NCBI GenBank assembly: GCA_964614415.1
Contig: CAZTLE010000083.1
Span: forward strand, 1 to 16,711
From: CAZTLE01 sp964614415
GTDB lineage: Bacteria; Bacteroidota; Bacteroidia; Flavobacteriales; Flavobacteriaceae
DNA: 16,711 bases
Direction of reading: 5' to 3'
Below are positions 1-6,176 of this stretch, piece by piece (position 1 is the first letter of the stretch; each line of letters opens with the position of its first letter). The position numbers and the translations under genes were made by a program. The notes under the pieces are model-generated. The model was given only the letters and a program-made list of their open reading frames with translations, was not told the origin of the DNA and did not search any database.

Positions 1-248
1 GCCAGATCCCCCACAATGTGGTAGCTTTCTTCAAACAACCACAGTGGAATACTGCTTATCTCTGTGGCCCATTCTCTCAATTGTGTGGTATTCACAGGTC
101 TTTTAGGTCGGCGATGGGACAGTATGGCAATCGTCCATAATTTATCTTCGTCCGGGGCCTGCGTGAAGTAGTAGGCCAGCGCGGCTACTTTTTCATTTGT
201 CTTGTTGGTAGCATCGATAGCTTCAATAAGGGTGGCAAAGCGTTTCAA
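1..248 (-). CDS. ATP-dependent DNA ligase (N-terminal part, cut by window edge)
   Basis: The first 82 codons of an ATP-dependent DNA ligase of the bacterial type that travels with a ligase-associated exonuclease; such ligases seal nicks, presumably in DNA repair. The N-terminus reads MKRFATLIEAIDATNKTNEK and continues with LSHRRPKRPVN and IPLWLFEESYHIVGDL, segments I recognise from this family. The rest, including the adenylation lysine, lies beyond base 1. The start is a TTG at 248-246, which overlaps the TGA stop of the exonuclease gene (TTGA, 4 bp). A strong AAGGAGG seven bases upstream supports that start, and no ATG fits. The overlap implies translational coupling. Family known from memory; no search was run. 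Confidence 0.88.
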   Translation of the reverse strand, partial: MKRFATLIEAIDATNKTNEKVAALAYYFTQAPDEDKLWTIAILSHRRPKRPVNTTQLREWATEISSIPLWLFEESYHIVGDL

Positions 249-1273
249 GAACTAACCTCCTTTCCTTCCTTGGAGGCTGTTTCGGTGGAATCTTCCTCGT
301 ATTGGGTTTTCTCGGTTCGGGCGTCGTAGCCCAGCTCTTCTCTCAAATAGCGGGCAAAGATCTCGGTATATCCATGGGTGGCGATGACCCGTTCACAGCC
401 GGTTGCTTTTATGGCGTCGATGAGTCCGTCCCAGTCGGCGTGGTCGCTGAGCACGAATCCGCGATCCAATGCCCTGCGACGACGTGCCCCGCGAAAGGTC
501 ATCCAACCACTGGCCGAGGCGGTAACAAAGGGAACCATTTTTCGAATCCAGGGACTTCCATGGGCGCTGGGAGGTGCCAATACCAGATTACCAAGGAGTT
601 CCTCTTTGGTAGTGTCTTTGGTGATCATTGTAGTTTCAGGGAGCTCATAGTTATCGCGGAGGACTTGCGTGAGGTTTTCGATTGCGGCATGTGTATATAT
701 TTTACCGATGTCGGTATCGAGGTGTTTCAAAAGGCGTTGTGCCTTCCCCAGGCTATAACCGAACAGCACCGAGGTGCGTTTTTCGGCCCTGTTCTGTGAC
801 CACCAGGTATTGATAGCCGCATGCACCCGTTCCTGAGGTTCCCACTTAAAAGCCGGAAGGCCGAAGGTGCATTCAGTAATAAAAGTGTTGCAGGGAATGG
901 GTTCAAAGGGTTGTGCCAGGCCATCATTCTCGGTTTTAAAATCACCTGTAAATACCCAGACTTCGCCTTTGTATTCCACACGAACTTGTGAAGAGGCAAC
1001 AATATGTCCGGCAGGATGCAATGAAAAAGTGACTCCGTTGATGGTGAAGGTCTCTCCCCAGGCCTTTCCGCTTACATTGATCTTGCCCAGGCGGTGTTTA
1101 ATGACAGGGATATTATTGTGATGGGTTATGTACTGCTTGTGCCCCCATCTGCTATGATCGGAATGTCCGTGTGTTACAATACATTTATCTACCGGTCGCC
1201 AGGCATCGATATACACGTCGGCTTGCTCACAGTAAATCCCTTTTTCGTTAAAAATCAGCAGCGGTTTTGGCAC
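245..1273 (-). CDS. Ligase-associated DNA exonuclease (MBL/beta-CASP fold)
   Basis: A 342-residue metallo-beta-lactamase/beta-CASP nuclease of the DNA ligase-associated exonuclease family (mRNA 3'-end-processing-factor-like). Metal-binding motifs are visible: HGHSDH at residues 35-40 (usual HxHxDH), HPAGH at 86-90, Asp111 in FTGDF, GYSLGKAQR at 172-180, and late motifs LSDHAD at 275-280 and His300 in ATHGY. The length is normal and the reading frame intact. The likely start is GTG (1273-1271); an AGAG lies immediately upstream but the ribosome site is weak, and no in-frame ATG was found just upstream. It is followed by the ATP-dependent ligase with a 4-bp overlap, the usual partner, so the two probably act together on DNA ends. 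Nuclease activity is inferred from the family. Confidence 0.9.
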   Translation of the reverse strand: MPKPLLIFNEKGIYCEQADVYIDAWRPVDKCIVTHGHSDHSRWGHKQYITHHNNIPVIKHRLGKINVSGKAWGETFTINGVTFSLHPAGHIVASSQVRVEYKGEVWVFTGDFKTENDGLAQPFEPIPCNTFITECTFGLPAFKWEPQERVHAAINTWWSQNRAEKRTSVLFGYSLGKAQRLLKHLDTDIGKIYTHAAIENLTQVLRDNYELPETTMITKDTTKEELLGNLVLAPPSAHGSPWIRKMVPFVTASASGWMTFRGARRRRALDRGFVLSDHADWDGLIDAIKATGCERVIATHGYTEIFARYLREELGYDARTEKTQYEEDSTETASKEGKEVSS

Positions 1274-1375
1274 CTCTAAAAATACGGTTTTGCTTTCTAA
1301 TTTCCAGTTCTTTGAACAGGGTTAAACAAATGGTTTTTTCCGAAGGAAATTCTGAGAAAAAAGATTGACAAATTT

Positions 1376-1383
1376 TATATTTG
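1376..1383 (+). promoter_or_regulatory. Likely Bacteroidota -7 promoter element upstream of the TerB-like gene
   Basis: TATATTTG exactly matches the Bacteroidota -7 consensus TAnnTTTG and ends 17 bases before the ATG at 1401, implying a very short leader. A TTG at 1365-1367 is too close to be the -33 box; around the expected distance there is only TCTG at 1351-1354, so the -33 element is weak or absent. The 127-bp space 1274-1400 also has to hold the promoter of the divergent exonuclease gene, which I could not place. Confidence 0.5.
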
Positions 1384-1400
1384 CACTATAAAACAGAACT

Positions 1401-1826
1401 ATGACAATTAAAGACCTATACGAAAGAGGAGACCATTCCGGTAACCTGGGACATTTTGCTTCTATTGTTAATATGGCGGCGGTTGATGGAGAGTTAAACG
1501 AAGCAGAGAAAGCTCTTCTTCAACGGTTTGCAGGAAAGCTAAATATAGAGGAGTCCAGTTACAAAGAAATCCTTAAGAACCCGAAAGAATTCCCAATTGT
1601 ACCACCACTTTCGGCCGATAAGCGTTTGGAACGCATGTTGGATCTTTTCAAGATGATCTTTGCCGATAATGAGATCGATGACGATGAACGCGATTTGATA
1701 AAGCGTTATGCCATAGGTCTTGGGTATACAGAAGAGCTGGCCGACAAACTTATTAAGCGTTCCATTGAGATTTTCAACGGAGGCCTGGATTTAGAAGATT
1801 ACCGCTATTTGCTAAACCGCAATTAA
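1401..1826 (+). CDS. TerB-like (TerB/DjlA helical domain) protein
   Basis: A 141-residue all-helical acidic protein resembling the TerB/DjlA-N superfamily. Two related acidic segments are visible: AAVDGELNEAE (26-36) and IFADNEIDDDERDLI (86-100), each a helix followed by a D-x-(D/N)-G/E-x-(L/I) turn and a second helix. This is the two-repeat pattern of TerB, which binds metal ions in some members. The start ATG follows an exact TAnnTTTG element. There are no other ter genes nearby, so a role in tellurite resistance is not supported; single TerB-domain proteins are widespread and mostly uncharacterised. Its TAA stop overlaps the stop of the convergent histidine kinase gene, leaving no room for a terminator between them. 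Confidence 0.75.
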   Translation: MTIKDLYERGDHSGNLGHFASIVNMAAVDGELNEAEKALLQRFAGKLNIEESSYKEILKNPKEFPIVPPLSADKRLERMLDLFKMIFADNEIDDDERDLIKRYAIGLGYTEELADKLIKRSIEIFNGGLDLEDYRYLLNRN

Positions 1827-3337
1827 GCCAGTTTCTTTATAGCGCGATACAACTCGCCCTGGGTGTATGGCTTAGCGAGAAAAGAAGAAGCTCCTGACTC
1901 GATAAGTTGACGTTGTTGGGACTGAAGAACATTTCCGCTGGCCACGAGAATAGGGATGTCCTTAATTTTTTGAACGGAGCTCATGCGGATTTTCCGGATC
2001 ATTTCCTGTCCGCTCAGATCCGGAAGTTTTGTTTTTAGAATAACCAAAGCATAGTTCCTTTTTTCCAGCAGATTCATGGCCTGCCCGCAATCCTGAGCGA
2101 TCTCCACGTTGTACCCGTCCATATTCACAAACATTTTCATGAGCAGCATCTGATCAACGTCATTATTCTCGATGACCAGAATGTGCTTTCCTCTTAGGAT
2201 ACCGCTTCCTTTTTTGGTGGTTCTTTTTTTCCGTTCCTTGTTTGACTTCCCCTTCCGAAGTGGCAGTATCACCTGAAACGAAGAACCTTCACCAAGGGTA
2301 CTGGTAACACCCACTTCACCATCCATGAGTTGCACGAGGTCCTTAACTATCTTAAGTCCTATGCCGTCACCCAAAGGTTCGATGTTATTGAGACCAATTT
2401 GATAGTAGGAATCGAAAACACGAGGGATGTTTTCATCGGAAATACCTACTCCGGTATCTGATACGATAAATTCAACGTTAAGGACGTTATCCGCAGTTTC
2501 TGCGCGCATATCTACCTCCAGAACGATCCGACCCGAACTTGTATTCTTGAAGGCATTCTCCAGCAGGTTGAAAAGTACCTGATTAATACGCACCGGGTCA
2601 CCGATAAGGCGAGATGGTACTTTGGACTTGTATTCCAGTTCCAGCGCTATGTTCGTGCCTTTGTATTTGAGTTCAAAGTGCTTTAAAAGACTGTTTATCA
2701 GATCATTTAACTGAAATGGAACTTCTTTTATTTCCAATGCGCCCCGTTCTATCTTCGCGATATCGAGCAGGTCATCCATCAGGACTTTTAAGTGCCTTCC
2801 GGTCTTTTGGATTACCTTGAGAATTTCCGTTTGATTGTAATCCAGTTTGGATTGCGCCAGTACTTCGGTAAAACCGAGTAGGTTGTTCAACGGATTGCGG
2901 ATCTCATGATTTAGATTCGCCAAAAATTTATTTTTGAATTCTTCCTTGGCACTTAGCAGCGTCATCTCCAGGGACAGCTTGTTCCTGGCAATAGCACTCT
3001 CGTTTTTTTCCTGCACCAGTGGGTGCGAGCGACGATAATGCTCGCTGAAGTCAAATATGATAAGGAACAAACTATTGTCTTCAGCAAGTATATCAATATC
3101 GGCTATAACCACCTTATCATCAAGATCCAGATTTATACAGGGGAAGTGAATACGGGAATCGATGGTGCCCAACAGATCCACAAGACCTTCAAAGAAGACA
3201 TGGGCATCCCCAATATTGCTGTCTACCGGGATGGAAAAAATGGTGTCCTCGCTACTAAGGACGGTTCCCAGCGCATTCAACTCTATGAGCTGAATCTTCG
3301 ATTCGAACATTTCACTTTTAATTTCTTCAACCGTCAT
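1823..3337 (-). CDS. Hybrid sensor histidine kinase with degenerate receiver; partner of a small GTPase
   Basis: A 504-residue soluble histidine kinase without membrane segments or signal peptide. Domains in order: a PAS-like N-terminus (about 10-105) shared with the protein at 3847-4434, with common landmarks HxFFE-x-L (46-52), FPC (65-67) and FDxxxHY (95-101); a helical linker; a DHp domain with H-box NHEIRNPL (phosphoacceptor His144); a HATPase domain with N-box Asn261, DTGVGI (294-299) and GDGIGL (323-328); a basic linker; and a C-terminal receiver (about 383-504). The receiver keeps the Lys of AKPY (Lys489), but its phosphoacceptor position is Lys435 instead of Asp, and the acidic pocket reads ENN instead of ED/DD. 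It is therefore probably a pseudo-receiver. The ATG overlaps the stop of the small GTPase gene (ATGA), implying coupled expression. The kinase core looks competent; target and signal are unknown. Confidence 0.9.
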   Translation of the reverse strand: MTVEEIKSEMFESKIQLIELNALGTVLSSEDTIFSIPVDSNIGDAHVFFEGLVDLLGTIDSRIHFPCINLDLDDKVVIADIDILAEDNSLFLIIFDFSEHYRRSHPLVQEKNESAIARNKLSLEMTLLSAKEEFKNKFLANLNHEIRNPLNNLLGFTEVLAQSKLDYNQTEILKVIQKTGRHLKVLMDDLLDIAKIERGALEIKEVPFQLNDLINSLLKHFELKYKGTNIALELEYKSKVPSRLIGDPVRINQVLFNLLENAFKNTSSGRIVLEVDMRAETADNVLNVEFIVSDTGVGISDENIPRVFDSYYQIGLNNIEPLGDGIGLKIVKDLVQLMDGEVGVTSTLGEGSSFQVILPLRKGKSNKERKKRTTKKGSGILRGKHILVIENNDVDQMLLMKMFVNMDGYNVEIAQDCGQAMNLLEKRNYALVILKTKLPDLSGQEMIRKIRMSSVQKIKDIPILVASGNVLQSQQRQLIESGASSFLAKPYTQGELYRAIKKLA

Positions 3338-3822
3338 GATGAAATCATTTTATTAGTAAGATCCAGAAAGGCCTTCTCTACATTTTCACCGCTCAAGGCA
3401 CTGGTAAAGAGGATGTTGTCAAACTCCGTCTGCGAGAAGTATTCTTTGGTAACCGGGGTCAACAAGTCTTCTTTATTTCCAATGACTATTACCGGAACCT
3501 CCGGATACTTAGTGTTGAGCTCTTCTACCTCCGATTCGAAGTTTTCAAATGTTTCCGGGCGCGTTACATCGAAGACATACAAAAAACCATTCGCTCCCAG
3601 GAGGTAGGAAGAACGGGCTTCAGATACGGCTGTTTTCCCTTCTATATCCCAAATGATAAGGGCAATGTCCTGCCCGTTGATCTCAAGCGACTTTTTTTTG
3701 ACGTGAACCCCTACGGTAACCAGGTACTTTTCGTCAAAGGCATCATCGATATACCGCCGAACCAGGCTGGTCTTACCCACTCCAAAGTGGCCAAGCATTA
3801 CGATTTTTTTTGAATGTGACAT
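3334..3822 (-). CDS. Small Ras/Rab-like GTPase A
   Basis: A 162-residue single-domain GTPase of the bacterial Ras/Rab-like group. G motifs are complete: P-loop GHFGVGKTS (11-19), switch I Thr36, G3 as WDIEG (58-62), G4 NKED (116-119) and G5 SA (141-142). The residue after the G3 glycine, usually the catalytic Gln of Ras/Rab, is Lys63, so intrinsic hydrolysis may be slow or depend on a partner. There is no C-terminal cysteine for lipidation, so it should be cytosolic. It is clearly paralogous to the GTPase at 4444-4935; shared landmarks include RSSYLLGA/S, GF-x-YVFD and NK-x-DL. A GGGAG lies about ten bases before the ATG. Its stop overlaps the histidine kinase start, so the kinase is its most likely partner (inference). 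Confidence 0.9.
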   Translation of the reverse strand: MSHSKKIVMLGHFGVGKTSLVRRYIDDAFDEKYLVTVGVHVKKKSLEINGQDIALIIWDIEGKTAVSEARSSYLLGANGFLYVFDVTRPETFENFESEVEELNTKYPEVPVIVIGNKEDLLTPVTKEYFSQTEFDNILFTSALSGENVEKAFLDLTNKMISS

Positions 3823-3846
3823 ATCGCTTGTTCTCCCAGGGTAGTA

Positions 3847-4434
3847 TTAATTGGAATCTGACGTAAGCCCGTTTCGAACTTCGATGGCTTTTGTATGAAG
3901 AACCCCTATGTGTTGTTCGATCGCCCCGATCAACTCTTGTTGCTCTTCCGTTAAGGACGTCTTTTTTAGCTGTGTGAGCGTCTTAACTACGGATTCCAGT
4001 TCGTTAATGATTTTGGCATCAATGCGGTCACGAATATACTCAAAATATGCCTTTTGTTCTTCCTGATGTTTTGAGGTGAGTTCGAATGCCTGCTCGTTCA
4101 ACATGGCCTGTTTTTTCTCCTGAGTAGCTTCATGGAGGTGCTGATAATGCCGTGTATAGTCAAATAAGAGAATGGCCACATCACCGCGCTCTTTTTTAAT
4201 GGTAATATCGCAGATACATTCTTTGTTTTCAAACGTCAATTGTACGCACGGGAATGCCAAATTCTTGTTTCCGGGTTCTTCAAACTGGGGGGCAAGGCTT
4301 TCGAAAAAGGGATGAATTTCCTTGATATTCTCTCCTTCTTCGAATTCCTGGATTGTATTATTGCTAAAAGTGATCACTCCCTGAGGCGTGGTGTGGATCT
4401 CCTGTACGTTGTTCGAAAAGAATGTATGCTCCAT
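3847..4434 (-). CDS. PAS-like protein with degenerate histidine-kinase DHp helices
   Basis: A 195-residue soluble protein. Its first ~100 residues match the N-terminus of the histidine kinase at 1823-3337 in order and spacing: HPFFESL (41-47), FPC (61-63), FDYTRHY (91-97), then a Q/E/K-rich helix. Residues 131-179 also line up without gaps with the kinase DHp segment 138-186: Phe at the start, Leu at the middle, and QHIGVL against RHLKVL at the end. The position of the phosphoacceptor His holds Arg137, and there is no HATPase domain. I read it as a kinase paralogue reduced to sensor plus dimerisation helices, perhaps a scaffold or a heterodimer partner of the kinase. It begins 9 bp after the stop of GTPase B, with AGGA just before its ATG. 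No function is established. Confidence 0.75.
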   Translation of the reverse strand: MEHTFFSNNVQEIHTTPQGVITFSNNTIQEFEEGENIKEIHPFFESLAPQFEEPGNKNLAFPCVQLTFENKECICDITIKKERGDVAILLFDYTRHYQHLHEATQEKKQAMLNEQAFELTSKHQEEQKAYFEYIRDRIDAKIINELESVVKTLTQLKKTSLTEEQQELIGAIEQHIGVLHTKAIEVRNGLTSDSN

Positions 4435-4443
4435 AGTCCTGTT

Positions 4444-4935
4444 CTAATTATCAAGTGCACTACCCATGTCCATAAATAATTGGTGAACACCTTCACCGGT
4501 TTTTGCGCTTACAAAAGCATCTGTCTGAATACCTTTTGACAATAAAAACTCGTTTACACCCCTGGGGTTCTTTAGATCGAGTTTATTTCCGATAACCTTG
4601 ACGACCACATCGGGATACCGGGTGGCAACATACTCAAGTTCTTCTTTTAAATTGTAGTATGTTACCGGGCGGCTCAGGTCAAAAACGTACACAAAACCAT
4701 GGGATCCTAACAGATAGGAAGATCGTATTTTTTCGACGGTTGAAAATCCTTCCAGATCCCAAATGATCATGGAAAGGGTCTTTCCGGACGGAAGCGTAAT
4801 GTCCTTTTTCTTAATGGCGACCCCTAACGTGGTCTTGTAGTTTTCTGAAAAGGAATCTGTTAGGAAACGTTCTAACAATGATGTCTTACCAACCCCGAAC
4901 TGGCCCAATAAAACAATTTTTCTACTCTGGCTCAT
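4444..4935 (-). CDS. Small Ras/Rab-like GTPase B
   Basis: A 163-residue Ras/Rab-like GTPase paralogous to the one at 3334-3822. Motifs: P-loop GQFGVGKTS (11-19), switch I Thr36, G3 WDLEG (59-63), G4 NKLD (117-120), G5 SAK (143-145). The usual catalytic Gln position holds Phe64, so both GTPases of the cluster have lost it, in different ways. I chose the ATG at 4935 instead of an upstream in-frame TTG at 4941, because it gives the N-terminus MSQSRK, parallel to MSHSKK in the paralogue. The gene overlaps the end of the upstream longin-like gene by 14 bp and is followed 9 bp later by the PAS-like gene. No lipidation cysteine and no extra domain are present. Confidence 0.9.
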   Translation of the reverse strand: MSQSRKIVLLGQFGVGKTSLLERFLTDSFSENYKTTLGVAIKKKDITLPSGKTLSMIIWDLEGFSTVEKIRSSYLLGSHGFVYVFDLSRPVTYYNLKEELEYVATRYPDVVVKVIGNKLDLKNPRGVNEFLLSKGIQTDAFVSAKTGEGVHQLFMDMGSALDN

Positions 4936-5743
4936 GTTCAAAAAAATCCTTTAAGATGCGATTCACATCTTCTAACTGCAATGTTGCGATCTGCGGGGAT
5001 AATTGATCAGACAGGGATAATAATTGGTTTTCAATGCGGCTTTCAAAATCACGGGTATATGTCCCGGAAACCACCACAGCTATGTAGTAGGTGTGGAAGT
5101 TCTGAATATGTATTGAATATAGCTCGTATTCTATGGCTTCGAGATTCTGACTACCTCCTTTAAAGGCATCTTCCACGAAACTTTTAATGGCCGTCAACAT
5201 TCCGGAGATCATGTCTTTGTCCATCGTATCCGTGAGGCTGTAATTGCCAAGTAACAGCCCTGATCCTTTCTGGATCACAAAGACCTCATTTATTTGAGCG
5301 TCATTTAGTTCGCTAAGCACAAGATCCCCTTCTTTTACACCTGTAAATGCCGAACGGACTTTGCGCTTTAGGTTGGAAAAGGAGAAGGTATTATTTACCC
5401 GGGAGTTGATCTTTTCCGAAAGGAGTTTGATCTCATTTTGAACGTATCGCTTGATCATCTTTCCCATGATGGGATACAATGCCTCTACCACCTCGTCCTT
5501 GGACTTTGCAATCTGCTCTCGTAAGGTTTTGGTGATTGTGGGACCCAGGGTTACAGGAATTTCGGAGACAAACCGATCCAGTTTCTCTTCAATGATCGGG
5601 TCAACCTTGGTTGAAAGCTTTTCGCGCTTTTCAAGGGTCTCGGAGATGGTCTCCAACCGCTCGCTTATGGCACGAGCTACTTCGCGATCATCTATTAACA
5701 AGATGTCCCGAAGAAGTTGCAGTTTGTCCTTCTCTTCGACCAT
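4922..5743 (-). CDS. Longin/roadblock-like protein resembling the N-terminus of GTPase-linked OmpA-family proteins
   Basis: A 273-residue protein in two parts. Residues 1-120 are helical, with ALYPIMGKMIKR at 88-99. Residues 145-245 look like a longin/roadblock-type alpha-beta domain: strand EVFVIQKGSG (153-162), LLLGNY, helix DMISGMLTAIKSFVEDAF (177-194), then two strands (208-228) ending in VVSG. This layout, and the phrases LYPIMG-x-x-I and SGMLTAI-x-x-F, resemble from memory the N-terminal region of certain bacterial OmpA-family proteins encoded beside Rab-like GTPases. Here there is no OmpA domain, signal peptide or membrane helix. Longin and roadblock domains commonly bind small GTPases as regulators, so a GTPase-regulatory or platform role for the two neighbouring GTPases is a reasonable inference. 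No clear ribosome site precedes the ATG. The family match needs a profile search. Confidence 0.65.
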   Translation of the reverse strand: MVEEKDKLQLLRDILLIDDREVARAISERLETISETLEKREKLSTKVDPIIEEKLDRFVSEIPVTLGPTITKTLREQIAKSKDEVVEALYPIMGKMIKRYVQNEIKLLSEKINSRVNNTFSFSNLKRKVRSAFTGVKEGDLVLSELNDAQINEVFVIQKGSGLLLGNYSLTDTMDKDMISGMLTAIKSFVEDAFKGGSQNLEAIEYELYSIHIQNFHTYYIAVVVSGTYTRDFESRIENQLLSLSDQLSPQIATLQLEDVNRILKDFFEHEPE

Positions 5744-5763
5744 AACTCAAAGGAGTTGTATAA

Positions 5764-6117
5764 TTAGGAGCTTAGCTTTTCGCCCAGGCTAATGAGGAGT
5801 TTGCCCAGCTCTTTGCGGTCTACTTTGTCTTCAGTGAGTTGCTCTGTTTTGTCGCGCAGGGAATCTTCAAGGTCGGTAATACGAATGTTGACATCGGTAC
5901 TCAGGGAATCGATGGACTGCATTAATTCGGCCCGTACTTCGTCAATGTATTTTTCAAGTTGGTCCTTTTTCTTTTGGATATCGCGTTTCAGAGAATGGAA
6001 CTCACCCTCATATTGCTCGATATTCTCCCCAAAGATCAGATTCTTTATCGCTTCGATCTTCGAAGTGGAATCGACCTCCTTCTTTTTCTTAGGTGATGGT
6101 GTCGTTTTCTTAGCCAT
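5764..6117 (-). CDS. Small coiled-coil protein, first gene of the GTPase cluster
   Basis: A 117-residue charged protein with no recognised enzymatic motif. It starts with a Lys-rich tail (MAKKTTPSPKKKK) and a short conserved-looking segment IEAIKNLIFGENIE (21-34). A long heptad-rich coiled coil follows (about 35-95), and the protein ends with DRKELGKLLISLGEKL (100-115). I half-remember similar small coiled-coil proteins next to bacterial Rab-like GTPases and longin/OmpA proteins, which would make it a standing subunit of the system, but this is memory and not a search. It lies 20 bp before the longin-like gene and 59 bp after the fructose-bisphosphatase gene, all on the same strand. I found no convincing promoter or terminator in that 59-bp gap, so read-through from fbp is possible. 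Confidence 0.65.
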   Translation of the reverse strand: MAKKTTPSPKKKKEVDSTSKIEAIKNLIFGENIEQYEGEFHSLKRDIQKKKDQLEKYIDEVRAELMQSIDSLSTDVNIRITDLEDSLRDKTEQLTEDKVDRKELGKLLISLGEKLSS

Positions 6118-6176
6118 AGAGTGTTCTTATATACTTGGGAAGTTACTAAAAAAAGGACAATGTTAAAAGAGTACGC

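Noticed and set aside
302..799. Open frame on the plus strand inside the exonuclease gene
   Set aside because: It overlaps a well-supported gene on the other strand, has no recognisable domain and looks like a shadow frame. The same holds for other long antisense frames, such as those at 3023-3607 and 7224-7694.
1401..1826. Tellurite resistance gene terB
   Set aside because: Only the TerB-like helical domain is present; no terC, terD or terZ homologue is nearby, so resistance is not supported.
3334..4935. MglA-type polarity GTPases
   Set aside because: The G3 region (WDxEG) and sequence around YLLGA and YVFD fit the Rab-like group better, and no MglB homologue or gliding genes are adjacent.
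4936..4941. TTG start at 4941 for GTPase B
   Set aside because: The ATG two codons later gives an N-terminus parallel to the paralogue (MSQSRK against MSHSKK).
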